Origin: Trinickia symbiotica
GTDB taxonomy: Bacteria; Pseudomonadota; Gammaproteobacteria; Burkholderiales; Burkholderiaceae
Reading direction: 5' to 3'
Length of the DNA stretch: 64,000 nucleotides
Assembly: GCF_002934455.1 (NCBI RefSeq)
Contig: NZ_PTIR01000015.1
Coordinates: forward strand, 113,165-177,164
A program made the position numbers and the translations under genes. A model generated the notes under the pieces. That model was not told the DNA's origin and did no database searches. It saw only the letters and a program-made list of their open reading frames with translations. Of the stretch, positions 37,098 through 45,426 are shown piece by piece (position 1 is the first letter of the stretch; the number at the start of each line of letters is the position of its first letter).

Positions 37098-39002
37098 ATG
37101 AAAACCTCTTTCTCTTGCCCGTCGGTATTCTCGCCTTCGAAGGCCGCTGAATCGATCCCCGCGCCGAAATATCTGGCTGCAGTCCTGTACGGCATTGCAA
37201 TGCTTGGGTTGCCCGCAGCCTACGCAGGCGTGCCGACCAACTCCATCATCTGCTCGGCACCCAAAGCAACCGCGGGTGGCACTGCCCACGGCTTGATCAC
37301 GGCTGATACGCCGGACGCGAACGGCATACGCATGTTTGCCCAAGGCAGCACCTTCAGCCTGTCCTTCGTGACAGCCGCGCGTTCGGCGGATCAGGTTGTA
37401 TGGGCGGCGCAGGACCACTTGGGCAACGTCCGAGGCAGCGGCACCTTTCCTGTCGCAGCCGGGACGCAGACGAATACGCTCTCATGCAAGTCCTCGGCGG
37501 GGGGCTACTTTGCCGTGACTGCATCGCTGAGCACGTCAGGCGGAACGCTGCCTCGAGCGGGCACCCGCCCGATGGGAATCGCTTCGTTCGGGATCCTGCC
37601 CAACGTGTCCGCCGTTCTTCCCGCCGCCGTGGTCACCCATCACGATCAGCGTCGTTTCGGCATGCAGGGGTTCAACGGGAATGCCCAGGCGCTCGCCGAT
37701 CTTGGCGTCTCGCAGCTGATCGACGATCGAGAGCTCTCAGCGATGGAACCCAATGGGCCCAACACGTGGACGCCGTCGGCCCCCGCGTCGTCATACTGGA
37801 GCAATACGGTCTCGCGCCTTGTCCGGCTCGATGGCATTCCCGCATGGGCCAGCCCGACGGGCGCCACGACCAGTTCTTACGCCCCGACGGATTTAAATTA
37901 CTACCAGAACTATATGGCACGAGTGGGAACGGACACCGAAGCCATTCGCCAAGTATTTTTCCCGAGTCAGCAGAACAACTACTATCAGGTAACGTGGGAG
38001 CCGGACTGGCAAGACTCCGCCGCCAACTTCGTCGCAATGTATGCGGCCGTCTATAAAGGGTTGCACTCGGCCGATCCGCACGCTGTTGTCATGGGGCCGA
38101 CCAGTCCGGTGCCGGGGGCCTACTGCACCGTGTATTGCACGGCCAACTTGTTGAGCACATATGCTTCACTCGGATTGGCCAATTACATCGACGGTGTCAC
38201 CACCCACGGCTATTACGCTTACCCGGCTTCCGCCGCAACACCGCCAGAAAAGTACGACACCGATCCCAACCCGTCCAACGTGGCCCAGGCCCTCGATCAG
38301 CAGATGCGCGCCTTGCGGGCGCAAATGCAATCGATGAAGCCCAACATGCGGTTGTGGTCCACCGAGCTCGGCATTCGCTACGATCCGGGCGCAGCATATG
38401 GCCCGAATTACCCCTCGGCCAATCAGTTGTATGCGCAGGCCGCCGTTGCCACCCGCGCCCATCTCATCATTCTCGGCGAAGGCGCCCAGGTCACCTACTT
38501 CTTCTTCGGCGCCGACTACCCGGGCGATCCCGGCTACGGCACCTTCTTCGACCTGGACCACTCGCAAGGCTCGTTCACCGCAACCAATCTGAGCCCCAAG
38601 CCCGAGGCCATGGCATTCGCCGCCATGACGCGCATCATCGACGGCACACAGACGCTCGGGCGACTGAACGGCCTGCCTCCGATGGTCTATGGGTATGCCT
38701 TCCAGCAGCTCGGCGGCGGAAAGGTCATCACCGCTCTTTGGACCCACAACAACGCGGTTTGGCCAAACTCGAACGGTACCTACAATCCTACCTACTCCAC
38801 GCGTTATTCACTCACAGTCGACGCCCCTGGGACCAGCGGCTACGTCGAATCGCTCGATTCAATGGGCAACCCGACGAAGCTCGCTTACAACAACGGCGTA
38901 GTTCAACTCCAGTTGACCGAATCGCCGCAGTACATCGTCTCTTCCAACGCGAACGTGATGAGCGCAAACGTCACCACACCGCTCGGGTATACCGGGCAGT
39001 AA
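37098..39002 (+). CDS. Secreted PslG/GH39-like glycoside hydrolase, EPS locus (copy 2)
   Basis: The 634-residue protein has a signal peptide ending near residue 43 (IAMLGLPAAYA before GVPTNS), an Ig-like region with VVWAAQDHLGNVRGSGTF and the same barrel domain as copy 1, with candidate catalytic E301 (TWEPDW) and E423 (WSTELG). Outside an 851-bp block the two copies differ at many positions, including the signal peptide and the C-terminal domain. It should act outside the inner membrane on the EPS chain. It is a single-gene unit followed by a terminator at 39049. The hydrolase call is by motif and fold resemblance, not a database match. Confidence 0.75.
   Translation: MKTSFSCPSVFSPSKAAESIPAPKYLAAVLYGIAMLGLPAAYAGVPTNSIICSAPKATAGGTAHGLITADTPDANGIRMFAQGSTFSLSFVTAARSADQVVWAAQDHLGNVRGSGTFPVAAGTQTNTLSCKSSAGGYFAVTASLSTSGGTLPRAGTRPMGIASFGILPNVSAVLPAAVVTHHDQRRFGMQGFNGNAQALADLGVSQLIDDRELSAMEPNGPNTWTPSAPASSYWSNTVSRLVRLDGIPAWASPTGATTSSYAPTDLNYYQNYMARVGTDTEAIRQVFFPSQQNNYYQVTWEPDWQDSAANFVAMYAAVYKGLHSADPHAVVMGPTSPVPGAYCTVYCTANLLSTYASLGLANYIDGVTTHGYYAYPASAATPPEKYDTDPNPSNVAQALDQQMRALRAQMQSMKPNMRLWSTELGIRYDPGAAYGPNYPSANQLYAQAAVATRAHLIILGEGAQVTYFFFGADYPGDPGYGTFFDLDHSQGSFTATNLSPKPEAMAFAAMTRIIDGTQTLGRLNGLPPMVYGYAFQQLGGGKVITALWTHNNAVWPNSNGTYNPTYSTRYSLTVDAPGTSGYVESLDSMGNPTKLAYNNGVVQLQLTESPQYIVSSNANVMSANVTTPLGYTGQ
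37932..38782 (+). repeat. 851-bp near-identical block, copy 2 (partner 32313-33163)
   Basis: Matches 32313-33163 at a constant offset of 5619 bp with about two differences. Both block edges are sharp: directly before and after, the two genes differ at many positions. Confidence 0.9.
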
Positions 39003-39048
39003 TACCCTGCAGCCCGGCGGCAACGTCGGGCTCATTTTCGAAACCTCC

Positions 39049-39076
39049 AAGGCGTCGTGACTGCGGCGCCTTTTTT
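39049..39076 (+). terminator. Rho-independent terminator after the second glycoside hydrolase
   Basis: AAGGCG (39049-39054) pairs with CGCCTT (39067-39072), with additional pairing inside the stem, followed by a T-run on the plus strand. Confidence 0.75.
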
Positions 39077-39078
39077 CA

Positions 39079-39340
39079 CTAGCGCGGTACGGTAAAAAAG
39101 AGCCTCGGGCGTATTCCGGGTTCGGATCCCGCCCAAACGCGGCCGCCGTCGCGTTCGACAAAGGGTCTGCACAACGCGAGTCCGATGCCCGTGCCAGCAT
39201 ATTCACGGCGTGCGTGCAGTCGCTGGAAGACCGCGAAGATACGCTCGAATTACTGAGGATCGATCCCGATGCCGTTGTTGTCGGCGCGGAAACGCCATTC
39301 TTCGTCCCTTGCTTCCGCTCCACCTGAAAGCTGAAAGACC
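39079..39340 (-). pseudogene. Remnant of a histidine kinase C-terminus (HATPase), with internal stop
   Basis: Read on the minus strand, this stretch encodes EEWRFRADNNGIGIDPQ, a TAA stop, then [41 protein letters not shown] and a final FFTVPR before TAG. These are the G1 and G2 boxes of an HATPase, very like the end of the intact kinase at 40780-43044 ([33 protein letters not shown]). The in-frame stop replaces the tyrosine of DPQYFERIF, and the N-terminal kinase part is absent. The rest of the gap to 39728 (about 390 bp) shows no gene and should contain the promoter of the binding-protein unit. Confidence 0.8.
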
Positions 39341-39728
39341 GAGCGATAGCGTCCACGATTCGATTTCCTTTGACCTACCATGCCGTCTAACGCCTATCCC
39401 CACAGCCCAACTTTGGCTGAAAATTCTGCGTGAATACCTACAATTTCGCCATCAGCACCGTCGAGACGGCGGTCGCAAGACCGATCTTTGCCAGGCTGCA
39501 ATACGCGAAATTTAATTCAGTGCCCCTCTCGAGGGAGGTGCATCAATCCAACATTAATGCGCACCCTGATCCAACTTCAAGATCGGCAAATACACTGAGC
39601 GCAATCTCTTGTGAACGCGCATTTGCCTGCTTGTCACGCGCCTGTGCGCGTCTATACTTCACTCGATCAATCGCGGTTTATCGGTTCGTGCCAAAGGTGC
39701 TTTACGGCCATTGTCCGAGGGGCCTACG

Positions 39729-40769
39729 ATGAAGGTGAAGCCTGTTACGAGGGCCGGTAGAAGAACACCGATTTATGCCATCGTTGGCTTTGTCGCGCTT
39801 GCGGGAAGCGCGGCCTTCGCATGGCTCGGCCACAGCTCGCCGAAGCCATATGACATCGAGCCCCCAGAACGCATTGTCATCGCAAATATTGAGTACACAG
39901 GTTCTTGCCCCGTTGTCGTCGCGCAAGCCAAGGGATACTTCAAGAGCGAGGGCGTCGAGGCCACGGTGCCGCTGTACTTGAGCGGTAAGGCAGCGCTCGA
40001 TGCGCTGCTCAGCGGAAAGGCCGACCTGGCCATATCGGGTGACCTGCCGGTCGTGCTCGCCGTGATGAACGGTCAACCGTTATCCGTGGTCACGACCGTT
40101 GCCCGGGCGGAGAACGATATCGGCGTAGTCGGCAGAGTCGACAAGGGGATCACCACACCGGCCAGTCTCAAAGGCAAGCGAATCGGCGTCACGCTCGGGA
40201 CCGGTAGCCACTTTGTCCTTGACGTCTTTCTCGCCAGACACCATCTGACGCTTGGCGATGTCACTTTGCGCGATCTCACGCCAGCGGCGCTGTCTGGCGC
40301 GCTCGCCCGGGACGAAATCGATGCCGCATCGGCTTGGGAACCGATCCTTGGAGCATTGCGAACTCAGTTGGGTGCCGATGGCATGACCTTCCTCGCAGGC
40401 GACATCTACAGCACAACGCTCAATCTGACAGGCATGCACGCCTATGTTGCCGGACATCAAATAGTCCTCCAAAAAGTCGTGCGCGCCCTGATTTCTGGAG
40501 CCCGTCTCTGCCGAAATCAACCGGACGAGGCTCGCGCGCTGGTCCGCGCTGCTTTCAATGTCGGCGCGGCCGAGTTGAATGCGACATGGCCCGACTATCG
40601 GTTCCGCGTGACGCTCGATCAAAGCCTTCTGCTCGGACTCGAGGACGACACACGGTGGGCGATCAGGGACGCGCTGACTCGACGCACGGACATGCCCAAC
40701 TACCTCGACTACGTCGATCTGCATGCGCTGGAGGCGGTGGCGCCCGCAGCGGTGACTCTCATTCATTGA
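39729..40769 (+). CDS. ABC-type periplasmic substrate-binding protein (SsuA/NMT1-like)
   Basis: The 346-residue protein has an N-terminal membrane segment or uncleaved signal (IYAIVGFVALAGSAAFAWLG) and the SsuA/TauA/NMT1 fold: VVAQAKGYFKSEGVEATVPLY, ALLSGKADLAISGDLPVVLA, SLKGKRIGVTLGTGSHFVLDVFL, ALARDEIDAASAWEPIL. Such proteins bind sulfonates, nitrate or related molecules for ABC import, but no permease or ATPase gene is near. The next gene, 10 bp on, is a membrane sensor kinase, so it probably acts as a ligand-sensing partner of that kinase. GAGGGG is 6 bases before the ATG at 39729; the frame opens with a TTG 6 codons earlier. Confidence 0.85.
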   Translation: MKVKPVTRAGRRTPIYAIVGFVALAGSAAFAWLGHSSPKPYDIEPPERIVIANIEYTGSCPVVVAQAKGYFKSEGVEATVPLYLSGKAALDALLSGKADLAISGDLPVVLAVMNGQPLSVVTTVARAENDIGVVGRVDKGITTPASLKGKRIGVTLGTGSHFVLDVFLARHHLTLGDVTLRDLTPAALSGALARDEIDAASAWEPILGALRTQLGADGMTFLAGDIYSTTLNLTGMHAYVAGHQIVLQKVVRALISGARLCRNQPDEARALVRAAFNVGAAELNATWPDYRFRVTLDQSLLLGLEDDTRWAIRDALTRRTDMPNYLDYVDLHALEAVAPAAVTLIH

Positions 40770-40779
40770 TGGCGCGCCT

Positions 40780-43044
40780 ATGAAGATATCGAGTCGCCTC
40801 GCGCTGACCGGACTATTTGCGGCGCTTGCCATGGGGATCATCGGCACCATGCTGTTCATCGCCAGTCAGCAGGTCAAGACGGACCTCGCGAACAACGAAA
40901 CCGCCAGCAGCATTTTGAACGCGGTCAGTTCGCTCCGATACCTCACGCTGGAGTACGTGCGCGGCCACGAAGCGCGCCCGCGCGCCCAGTGGCAATTGCG
41001 AAACGCGTCACTCGCGAAACTCCTCTCAGATGCGACGCGATTTGCCGGCGGCCAGGAGATGGCCACGGTCGACGACCTTCGCCATCGACAAGCGAACATC
41101 GAAGCATTGTTTGATGAATTGCTGCAGGATCGTAACGGAGTGCAAACCGTCGGGACCAACGACGCGGTGATGCAGGAAGTCGAGATCCGACTGACAGGGC
41201 AGATCCTGAACCGCACACAGGACATGATTTCCGACGCGCTCAGCCTTTCCGACAGCACGAGGCGCAGCGTGCGGAACGCCCAGGAGCAGATGAACATAGC
41301 GGCCATGCTATTCGCAGCGGTGGCGGTGGTGACGCTCGTGGCAACAGTGATTCTCGTGCTGCGAAGGATCATCCGGCCACTGGCGCTGATGCGTGAGGGC
41401 ACGGTCATCGTCGGAGCGGGCGACCTCGAGCACCGGCTCGCCGTTACGTCGAGCGACGAGATTGGGGAGCTTTCGCGGGCGTTCAATCATATGGTCGAGG
41501 CGCTCAGAAAGACCACGGTTTCGCGAGATCAGCTCGAGCACGCAAATGAAATGCTTCTGCAGGAGGTGAGCGAGCGCAAGCAGGCCGAGGAGCGCTTCCG
41601 ACAAGTCGTCGAGGCAGCGCCCAACGCAATGATCATCATCAACCGCGATGGCCGAATCGTGTTGGTGAACTCTCAAACTGAAAAGGTGTTCGGCTACGCT
41701 CGGGACCAACTCGTTGGGCAAGGCATCGAGCTGCTCGTGCCCGAGCGGTATCGGCGCGACCACCCAGGATACCGGTCCGCATTCTGCGAGAATCCGGGCA
41801 ACCGCCCAATGGGTGCGGGCCGGCACCTGTACGGGCTGCGCCGGGACGGCACTGAAGTGCCGCTGGAGATCGGCCTCAATCCGCTCGAGACCAGCGAGGG
41901 AATGTACGTTCTGGCGGCCATCGTGGACATCACCGAGCGCAAGCGGCAAGAGGAACTCTTTCGCGCAACTGTCGAATCGGCGCCTACCGCGATCGTCATG
42001 GCGGACCATACCGGGCGTATCACACTGGTCAACGCGTTGACCGAATCAATATTCGGATATGAGCGCGATGAGCTGATCGGCCAGCCTGTCGAAAAGCTGC
42101 TACCGCAACGTTATCGCGCCGCGCATCCGGGACTTCGCGACAGCTTCTTTTTCGCGCCAAGCGCGCGCCGGATGGGCGAAGGTCGAGATCTCAACGGTCA
42201 GCGCAAAGACGGCTCGGAATTTCCGGTGGAAATTGGACTCAATCCGGTTGAGACCTCCACCGGCTCGTTCGTGCTTGCGGCCATCGCGGATATCACGGAG
42301 CGAAAACGGGCCGAGGAAGAGCTGCGCCATCGAACCGAGGAGCTAGCCCGGTCCAATCGCGACCTCGAACAGTTCGCCTACGTCGCTTCGCATGATCTTC
42401 AGGAGCCGTTGCGAGCTATCGCCGGGCCCCTTCAGCTCTTGCAACGGCGCTATCTAGGGCAACTCGACGCACGGGCCGACGAATATATCGGGCACGCCGT
42501 CGACGGAGCGAGCAGGATGCAGACGCTAATCGACGATCTGCTTGCATTCTCACGCATGGGAAGGTCCGCGGAACCGTGGGAACCGACGGAATCCGCGCAG
42601 GCGCTGGAGTACGCACTCGGAAATCTGAGCGCCGCGATCGAGGCGAGCGGCGCCCAGATCGTCCATGAGGATTTGCCGGTGGTTCATGCGATTTCCACGC
42701 AGATCTCCTTGCTCTTTCAGAACCTGGTGGGAAACGCGATCAAATTCCGCAGCAAAGACCGCCCTTTGCGAATTCACGTGGGAGCCGACGCTCGCAGCGA
42801 TGCCTGGGTGTTTCATGTCAGGGACAACGGAATCGGCATCGATCCGCAGTATTTCGAACGAATTTTTCTCATTTTTCAGCGCTTGCACACGCGTCGCGAC
42901 TATCCCGGCACGGGAATCGGACTGGCACTGTGCAAGCGCATCGTCGAACACCACGGTGGCCGTATCTGGGTCGAGTCCGATCCGGGCAACGGCACAACGT
43001 TCCTTTTTACACTGCCGCGTGACCCGGGCAGTCCATCGAAATAG
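40780..43044 (+). CDS. Membrane sensor histidine kinase with HAMP and two PAS domains
   Basis: The 754-residue protein has TM1 (~9-28), a periplasmic helical region (~29-172), TM2 (~175-195), HAMP (~195-250), two consecutive PAS/PAC domains (~270-390 and ~395-515) that resemble each other closely (LVPERYRRDHPGYR/LLPQRYRAAHPGLR), HisKA with H538 in VASHDLQEPLRAI, and HATPase with N-box FQNLVGNAIKFRS, DNGIGIDPQYF and [12 protein letters not shown]. This is the phytochrome-like/Cph1-type kinase core that works with Rcp1-like receivers. It lies between a binding protein and such a receiver in one operon. Confidence 0.93.
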   Translation: MKISSRLALTGLFAALAMGIIGTMLFIASQQVKTDLANNETASSILNAVSSLRYLTLEYVRGHEARPRAQWQLRNASLAKLLSDATRFAGGQEMATVDDLRHRQANIEALFDELLQDRNGVQTVGTNDAVMQEVEIRLTGQILNRTQDMISDALSLSDSTRRSVRNAQEQMNIAAMLFAAVAVVTLVATVILVLRRIIRPLALMREGTVIVGAGDLEHRLAVTSSDEIGELSRAFNHMVEALRKTTVSRDQLEHANEMLLQEVSERKQAEERFRQVVEAAPNAMIIINRDGRIVLVNSQTEKVFGYARDQLVGQGIELLVPERYRRDHPGYRSAFCENPGNRPMGAGRHLYGLRRDGTEVPLEIGLNPLETSEGMYVLAAIVDITERKRQEELFRATVESAPTAIVMADHTGRITLVNALTESIFGYERDELIGQPVEKLLPQRYRAAHPGLRDSFFFAPSARRMGEGRDLNGQRKDGSEFPVEIGLNPVETSTGSFVLAAIADITERKRAEEELRHRTEELARSNRDLEQFAYVASHDLQEPLRAIAGPLQLLQRRYLGQLDARADEYIGHAVDGASRMQTLIDDLLAFSRMGRSAEPWEPTESAQALEYALGNLSAAIEASGAQIVHEDLPVVHAISTQISLLFQNLVGNAIKFRSKDRPLRIHVGADARSDAWVFHVRDNGIGIDPQYFERIFLIFQRLHTRRDYPGTGIGLALCKRIVEHHGGRIWVESDPGNGTTFLFTLPRDPGSPSK

Positions 43045-43068
43045 CCGTTCAACCGGATAGAGGTATCC

Positions 43069-43524
43069 ATGCTTGTCGATGCAAAAGGCAACTTGACCGA
43101 TATCCTGCTGGTGGAGGATAGCCCGACCGATGTCATGATGACCCGCGAAGCCCTCGAGGATTACAAAGTGCTCAACCCGCTTCATGTGGTGGAGGACGGG
43201 GTGACTGCCATGGAGTATCTCAGACGTCAGGGGATATATGCGACGGCTCGCCGACCAGGCATGATCATCCTCGATCTCAACCTGCCGAGAAAAAGCGGCC
43301 GGGAGGTGCTCGAGGAATTGAAAGCCGATCCGGAGCTCGGCACGATCCCGGTCGTGATCCTCACCACGTCCAAGGCAGAGGAGGACGTGATCCGATCTTA
43401 CGGCCTACATGCGAATTGCTATATCAATAAGCCGGTGGACTTCTCGAAATTTACGGAAGTCGTTCGCAGCATCAACGATTTCTGGCTCGGCGTGGTTACC
43501 CTGCCCCCGATCAAGCAGCCTTGA
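43069..43524 (+). CDS. Single-domain response regulator (CheY/Rcp1-like)
   Basis: The 151-residue receiver-only protein has [15 protein letters not shown], phospho-acceptor D69 in [27 protein letters not shown] and [13 protein letters not shown]. It starts 24 bp after the kinase and is its likely partner. It closely resembles the regulator at 6104-6556 (same [28 protein letters not shown] and DFW..VVTLPP). Cross-talk between the two systems is plausible. Confidence 0.93.
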   Translation: MLVDAKGNLTDILLVEDSPTDVMMTREALEDYKVLNPLHVVEDGVTAMEYLRRQGIYATARRPGMIILDLNLPRKSGREVLEELKADPELGTIPVVILTTSKAEEDVIRSYGLHANCYINKPVDFSKFTEVVRSINDFWLGVVTLPPIKQP

Positions 43525-43547
43525 GTCCCTAAGCAAGACGAAGGCAG

Positions 43548-44573
43548 TCAGCAGGCAACGAGCGCACCATGACTAATGGCGGGTGCGTCGTACTCGGCTA
43601 TCAAAGAAAATCCCGCTTCCTTCAGCCAACGGCGGTGGTCGCTGGCGGGATAAGCCATCCCCTCACCACTCGCGACTGTGAGGAAGTAGAGCGAAGACTT
43701 CACTGCCTGCAGGCCACCGGACTCGTCGGGATCACACATCAAGGTCCAAATGAAGAGCCGTCCGCGGGCCAGATAGGCGCGTGCTTTTTCGTAGAGAAAC
43801 CCGATCTTTTCCGGGCCGAAGATTTCCACCACGTGCGAAAACATGACCCCATCGCAACCGGGCGGCCACGGATCCGAAAACATGTCCGCCGCGACGCAAG
43901 TGATCCGCTGTGAGAGCCCGAGCGCTTCGACTTTTTGGCGCGCTTTCTGAACGACGGACGGAAGATCCAGAAGAACGACTTTGAGCGATGGGTACCTTTC
44001 GACCAGCCGGATCGCATTCGTTCCATCGCCGCCGCCCACGTCAAGCAGCGTCGAAACCTCCGCCAGTTCCTTCATGTCCATCATGCGCGGCGAGAGACGC
44101 GTATAGGCGCCCATCCCCTCATGGAACAGCGCCTCCATTCCCGGATTTTCAGCCATACGTTCATACAGCGTCGGAGCGTCGCCCTTGAATTCATCCAATC
44201 CAGCGTTACGCCGCTCGAGCAATGCTGTCGTGAAGTGCAAGCAGGCCCTGTGCTGGATTTTGTCGTTGAGATGCACGAACGGCACCATCGAGCGCAGCGA
44301 GTCTCGCAACAGGCATCGCTTCGCAAGCGGTAGATTATGCATTACTCCTGATCCGTCGACGCGGACGAGCTGCAACGCCTTGAGACCCAACAGGAGGACG
44401 CGGCACCCGTACTCGTCGATCCCGAGGCTCTCAGGCAACGACGCCACCGTCGCTCCTTTCTCGATGACATCGAAGACCCCCAGGTCGCACGCAGTCGATA
44501 GGACCTGAGTCTTGATATAACCGTTCATGATCTCGCACAGCGATTGCCACTCTTCCCATGAAAGCTCGTCCAT
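43548..44573 (-). CDS. SAM-dependent O-methyltransferase (hydroxyindole/acetylserotonin OMT-like)
   Basis: The 341-residue protein has an N-terminal dimerisation helix-turn-helix region (KTQVLSTACDLGVFDVIEKG, LPESLGIDEYGCRVLLLGLKAL) and a class I methyltransferase domain with motif I STLLDVGGGDGTNAIRL, VVLLDLPSVVQKAR, ADMFSDPWPPGCDGVMFSHVVEIF. These are small-molecule O-methyltransferases of the plant/antibiotic COMT type. The acceptor is unknown. It is the third gene of a minus-strand cassette with an unknown protein and an ATP-grasp enzyme under a sigma-54 promoter. Confidence 0.85.
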   Translation of the reverse strand: MDELSWEEWQSLCEIMNGYIKTQVLSTACDLGVFDVIEKGATVASLPESLGIDEYGCRVLLLGLKALQLVRVDGSGVMHNLPLAKRCLLRDSLRSMVPFVHLNDKIQHRACLHFTTALLERRNAGLDEFKGDAPTLYERMAENPGMEALFHEGMGAYTRLSPRMMDMKELAEVSTLLDVGGGDGTNAIRLVERYPSLKVVLLDLPSVVQKARQKVEALGLSQRITCVAADMFSDPWPPGCDGVMFSHVVEIFGPEKIGFLYEKARAYLARGRLFIWTLMCDPDESGGLQAVKSSLYFLTVASGEGMAYPASDHRRWLKEAGFSLIAEYDAPAISHGALVAC

Positions 44574-44649
44574 ATCCGCTCACAGCTTGCTGTCGTTGGT
44601 AAAAACTAAGATTCGATCGACCCGAGTTGCCCTGGCGCTCCGAGGCGAA

Positions 44650-45411
44650 TCACCGCGAAGCCACTGTATCGGCAGGATCGTTCTCGGAGACGAGCTGCGA
44701 CTTGAGCTGTTCGATGCGCGCTCGTATGCGCGCGATCTCGCCATCGGGTAACAGCTCACCCGCAGAGCCCAGGTAGCACTCGAGCTCATGAATGCGTTGA
44801 CCAGCGGATGCTGATTCCCGATCGATGAACAAGATGTCATGCGCGGTCGTCGACCGTATGGCAAAAAATGGCACGTCCGCACGCAAAGGAAATATCGTCT
44901 CCGAATGCGCCCCACGGACGGCGCTTAGCGGATGGAACTCCCCGATCATCAGCCCCGCGGTCATATAGATCGGCTTTAGAATCGAGTGCGCGCAATCTAT
45001 GAACTTGTAGTACGAAGCCGCAGGCAGTCCCTTCGGAAAGACGCACAACGACAGTAAATCGGATCGCCCAGAAAAACTCGCCGAGATTCGCTTGTAGACC
45101 TTCGGTACTTGCAGCATGATTTCGATAAACGTCTCGAAGTTCATGTCGCCGCAGTCGAACGCACAGAAGTATAAGGCTGGCTCCTCATGGACCGGCCGTG
45201 CGAACGGACAAACGGCTCCCCTACGTCCGAGGTGAGGGTGCGGGTGCATGACGAATCGCTTCATCCAATCGAGTCCGGCATGAAACGTCGCCACAACCTC
45301 GGCATCCGCGATCGAGTGTATTCCGGTCGACAAGCACAACGACCGTTCAATTTCGATAAGCGCGGCCTCGATCTTGGATTGGACTGGGCCGGAATTTCTG
45401 ACAATGTTCAT
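44650..45411 (-). CDS. Conserved protein of unknown function, middle gene of ATP-grasp/OMT cassette
   Basis: The 253-residue protein has no signal peptide or membrane segment. Visible features are MHPHPHLGRRGAVCPFARP (a His-rich turn with one cysteine), YFCAFDCGDMNFETFIEIML, LLSLCVFPKGLP, and a well-formed AGLMIGEFHPLSAVRG strand, then a short coiled-coil end (ARIRARIEQLKSQL). The HPHPxLGR.G.VCPF pattern recalls a DUF6875-like family seen near biosynthetic genes, but I am not certain. It starts 15 bp after the ATP-grasp gene, so it is cotranscribed. Function unknown. Confidence 0.7.
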   Translation of the reverse strand: MNIVRNSGPVQSKIEAALIEIERSLCLSTGIHSIADAEVVATFHAGLDWMKRFVMHPHPHLGRRGAVCPFARPVHEEPALYFCAFDCGDMNFETFIEIMLQVPKVYKRISASFSGRSDLLSLCVFPKGLPAASYYKFIDCAHSILKPIYMTAGLMIGEFHPLSAVRGAHSETIFPLRADVPFFAIRSTTAHDILFIDRESASAGQRIHELECYLGSAGELLPDGEIARIRARIEQLKSQLVSENDPADTVASR

Positions 45412-45426
45412 CGTATTGATCGCAAG

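Noticed and set aside
38135..39082. Second-frame readings inside both hydrolase genes, repeated in both copies
   Set aside because: They are conserved only because the 851-bp block is duplicated; Arg/His-rich composition and no family features.
43439..43567. Possible RNA or terminator between the response regulator and methyltransferase genes
   Set aside because: Only 23 bp separate the convergent stops and no stable stem with a T-run is present.
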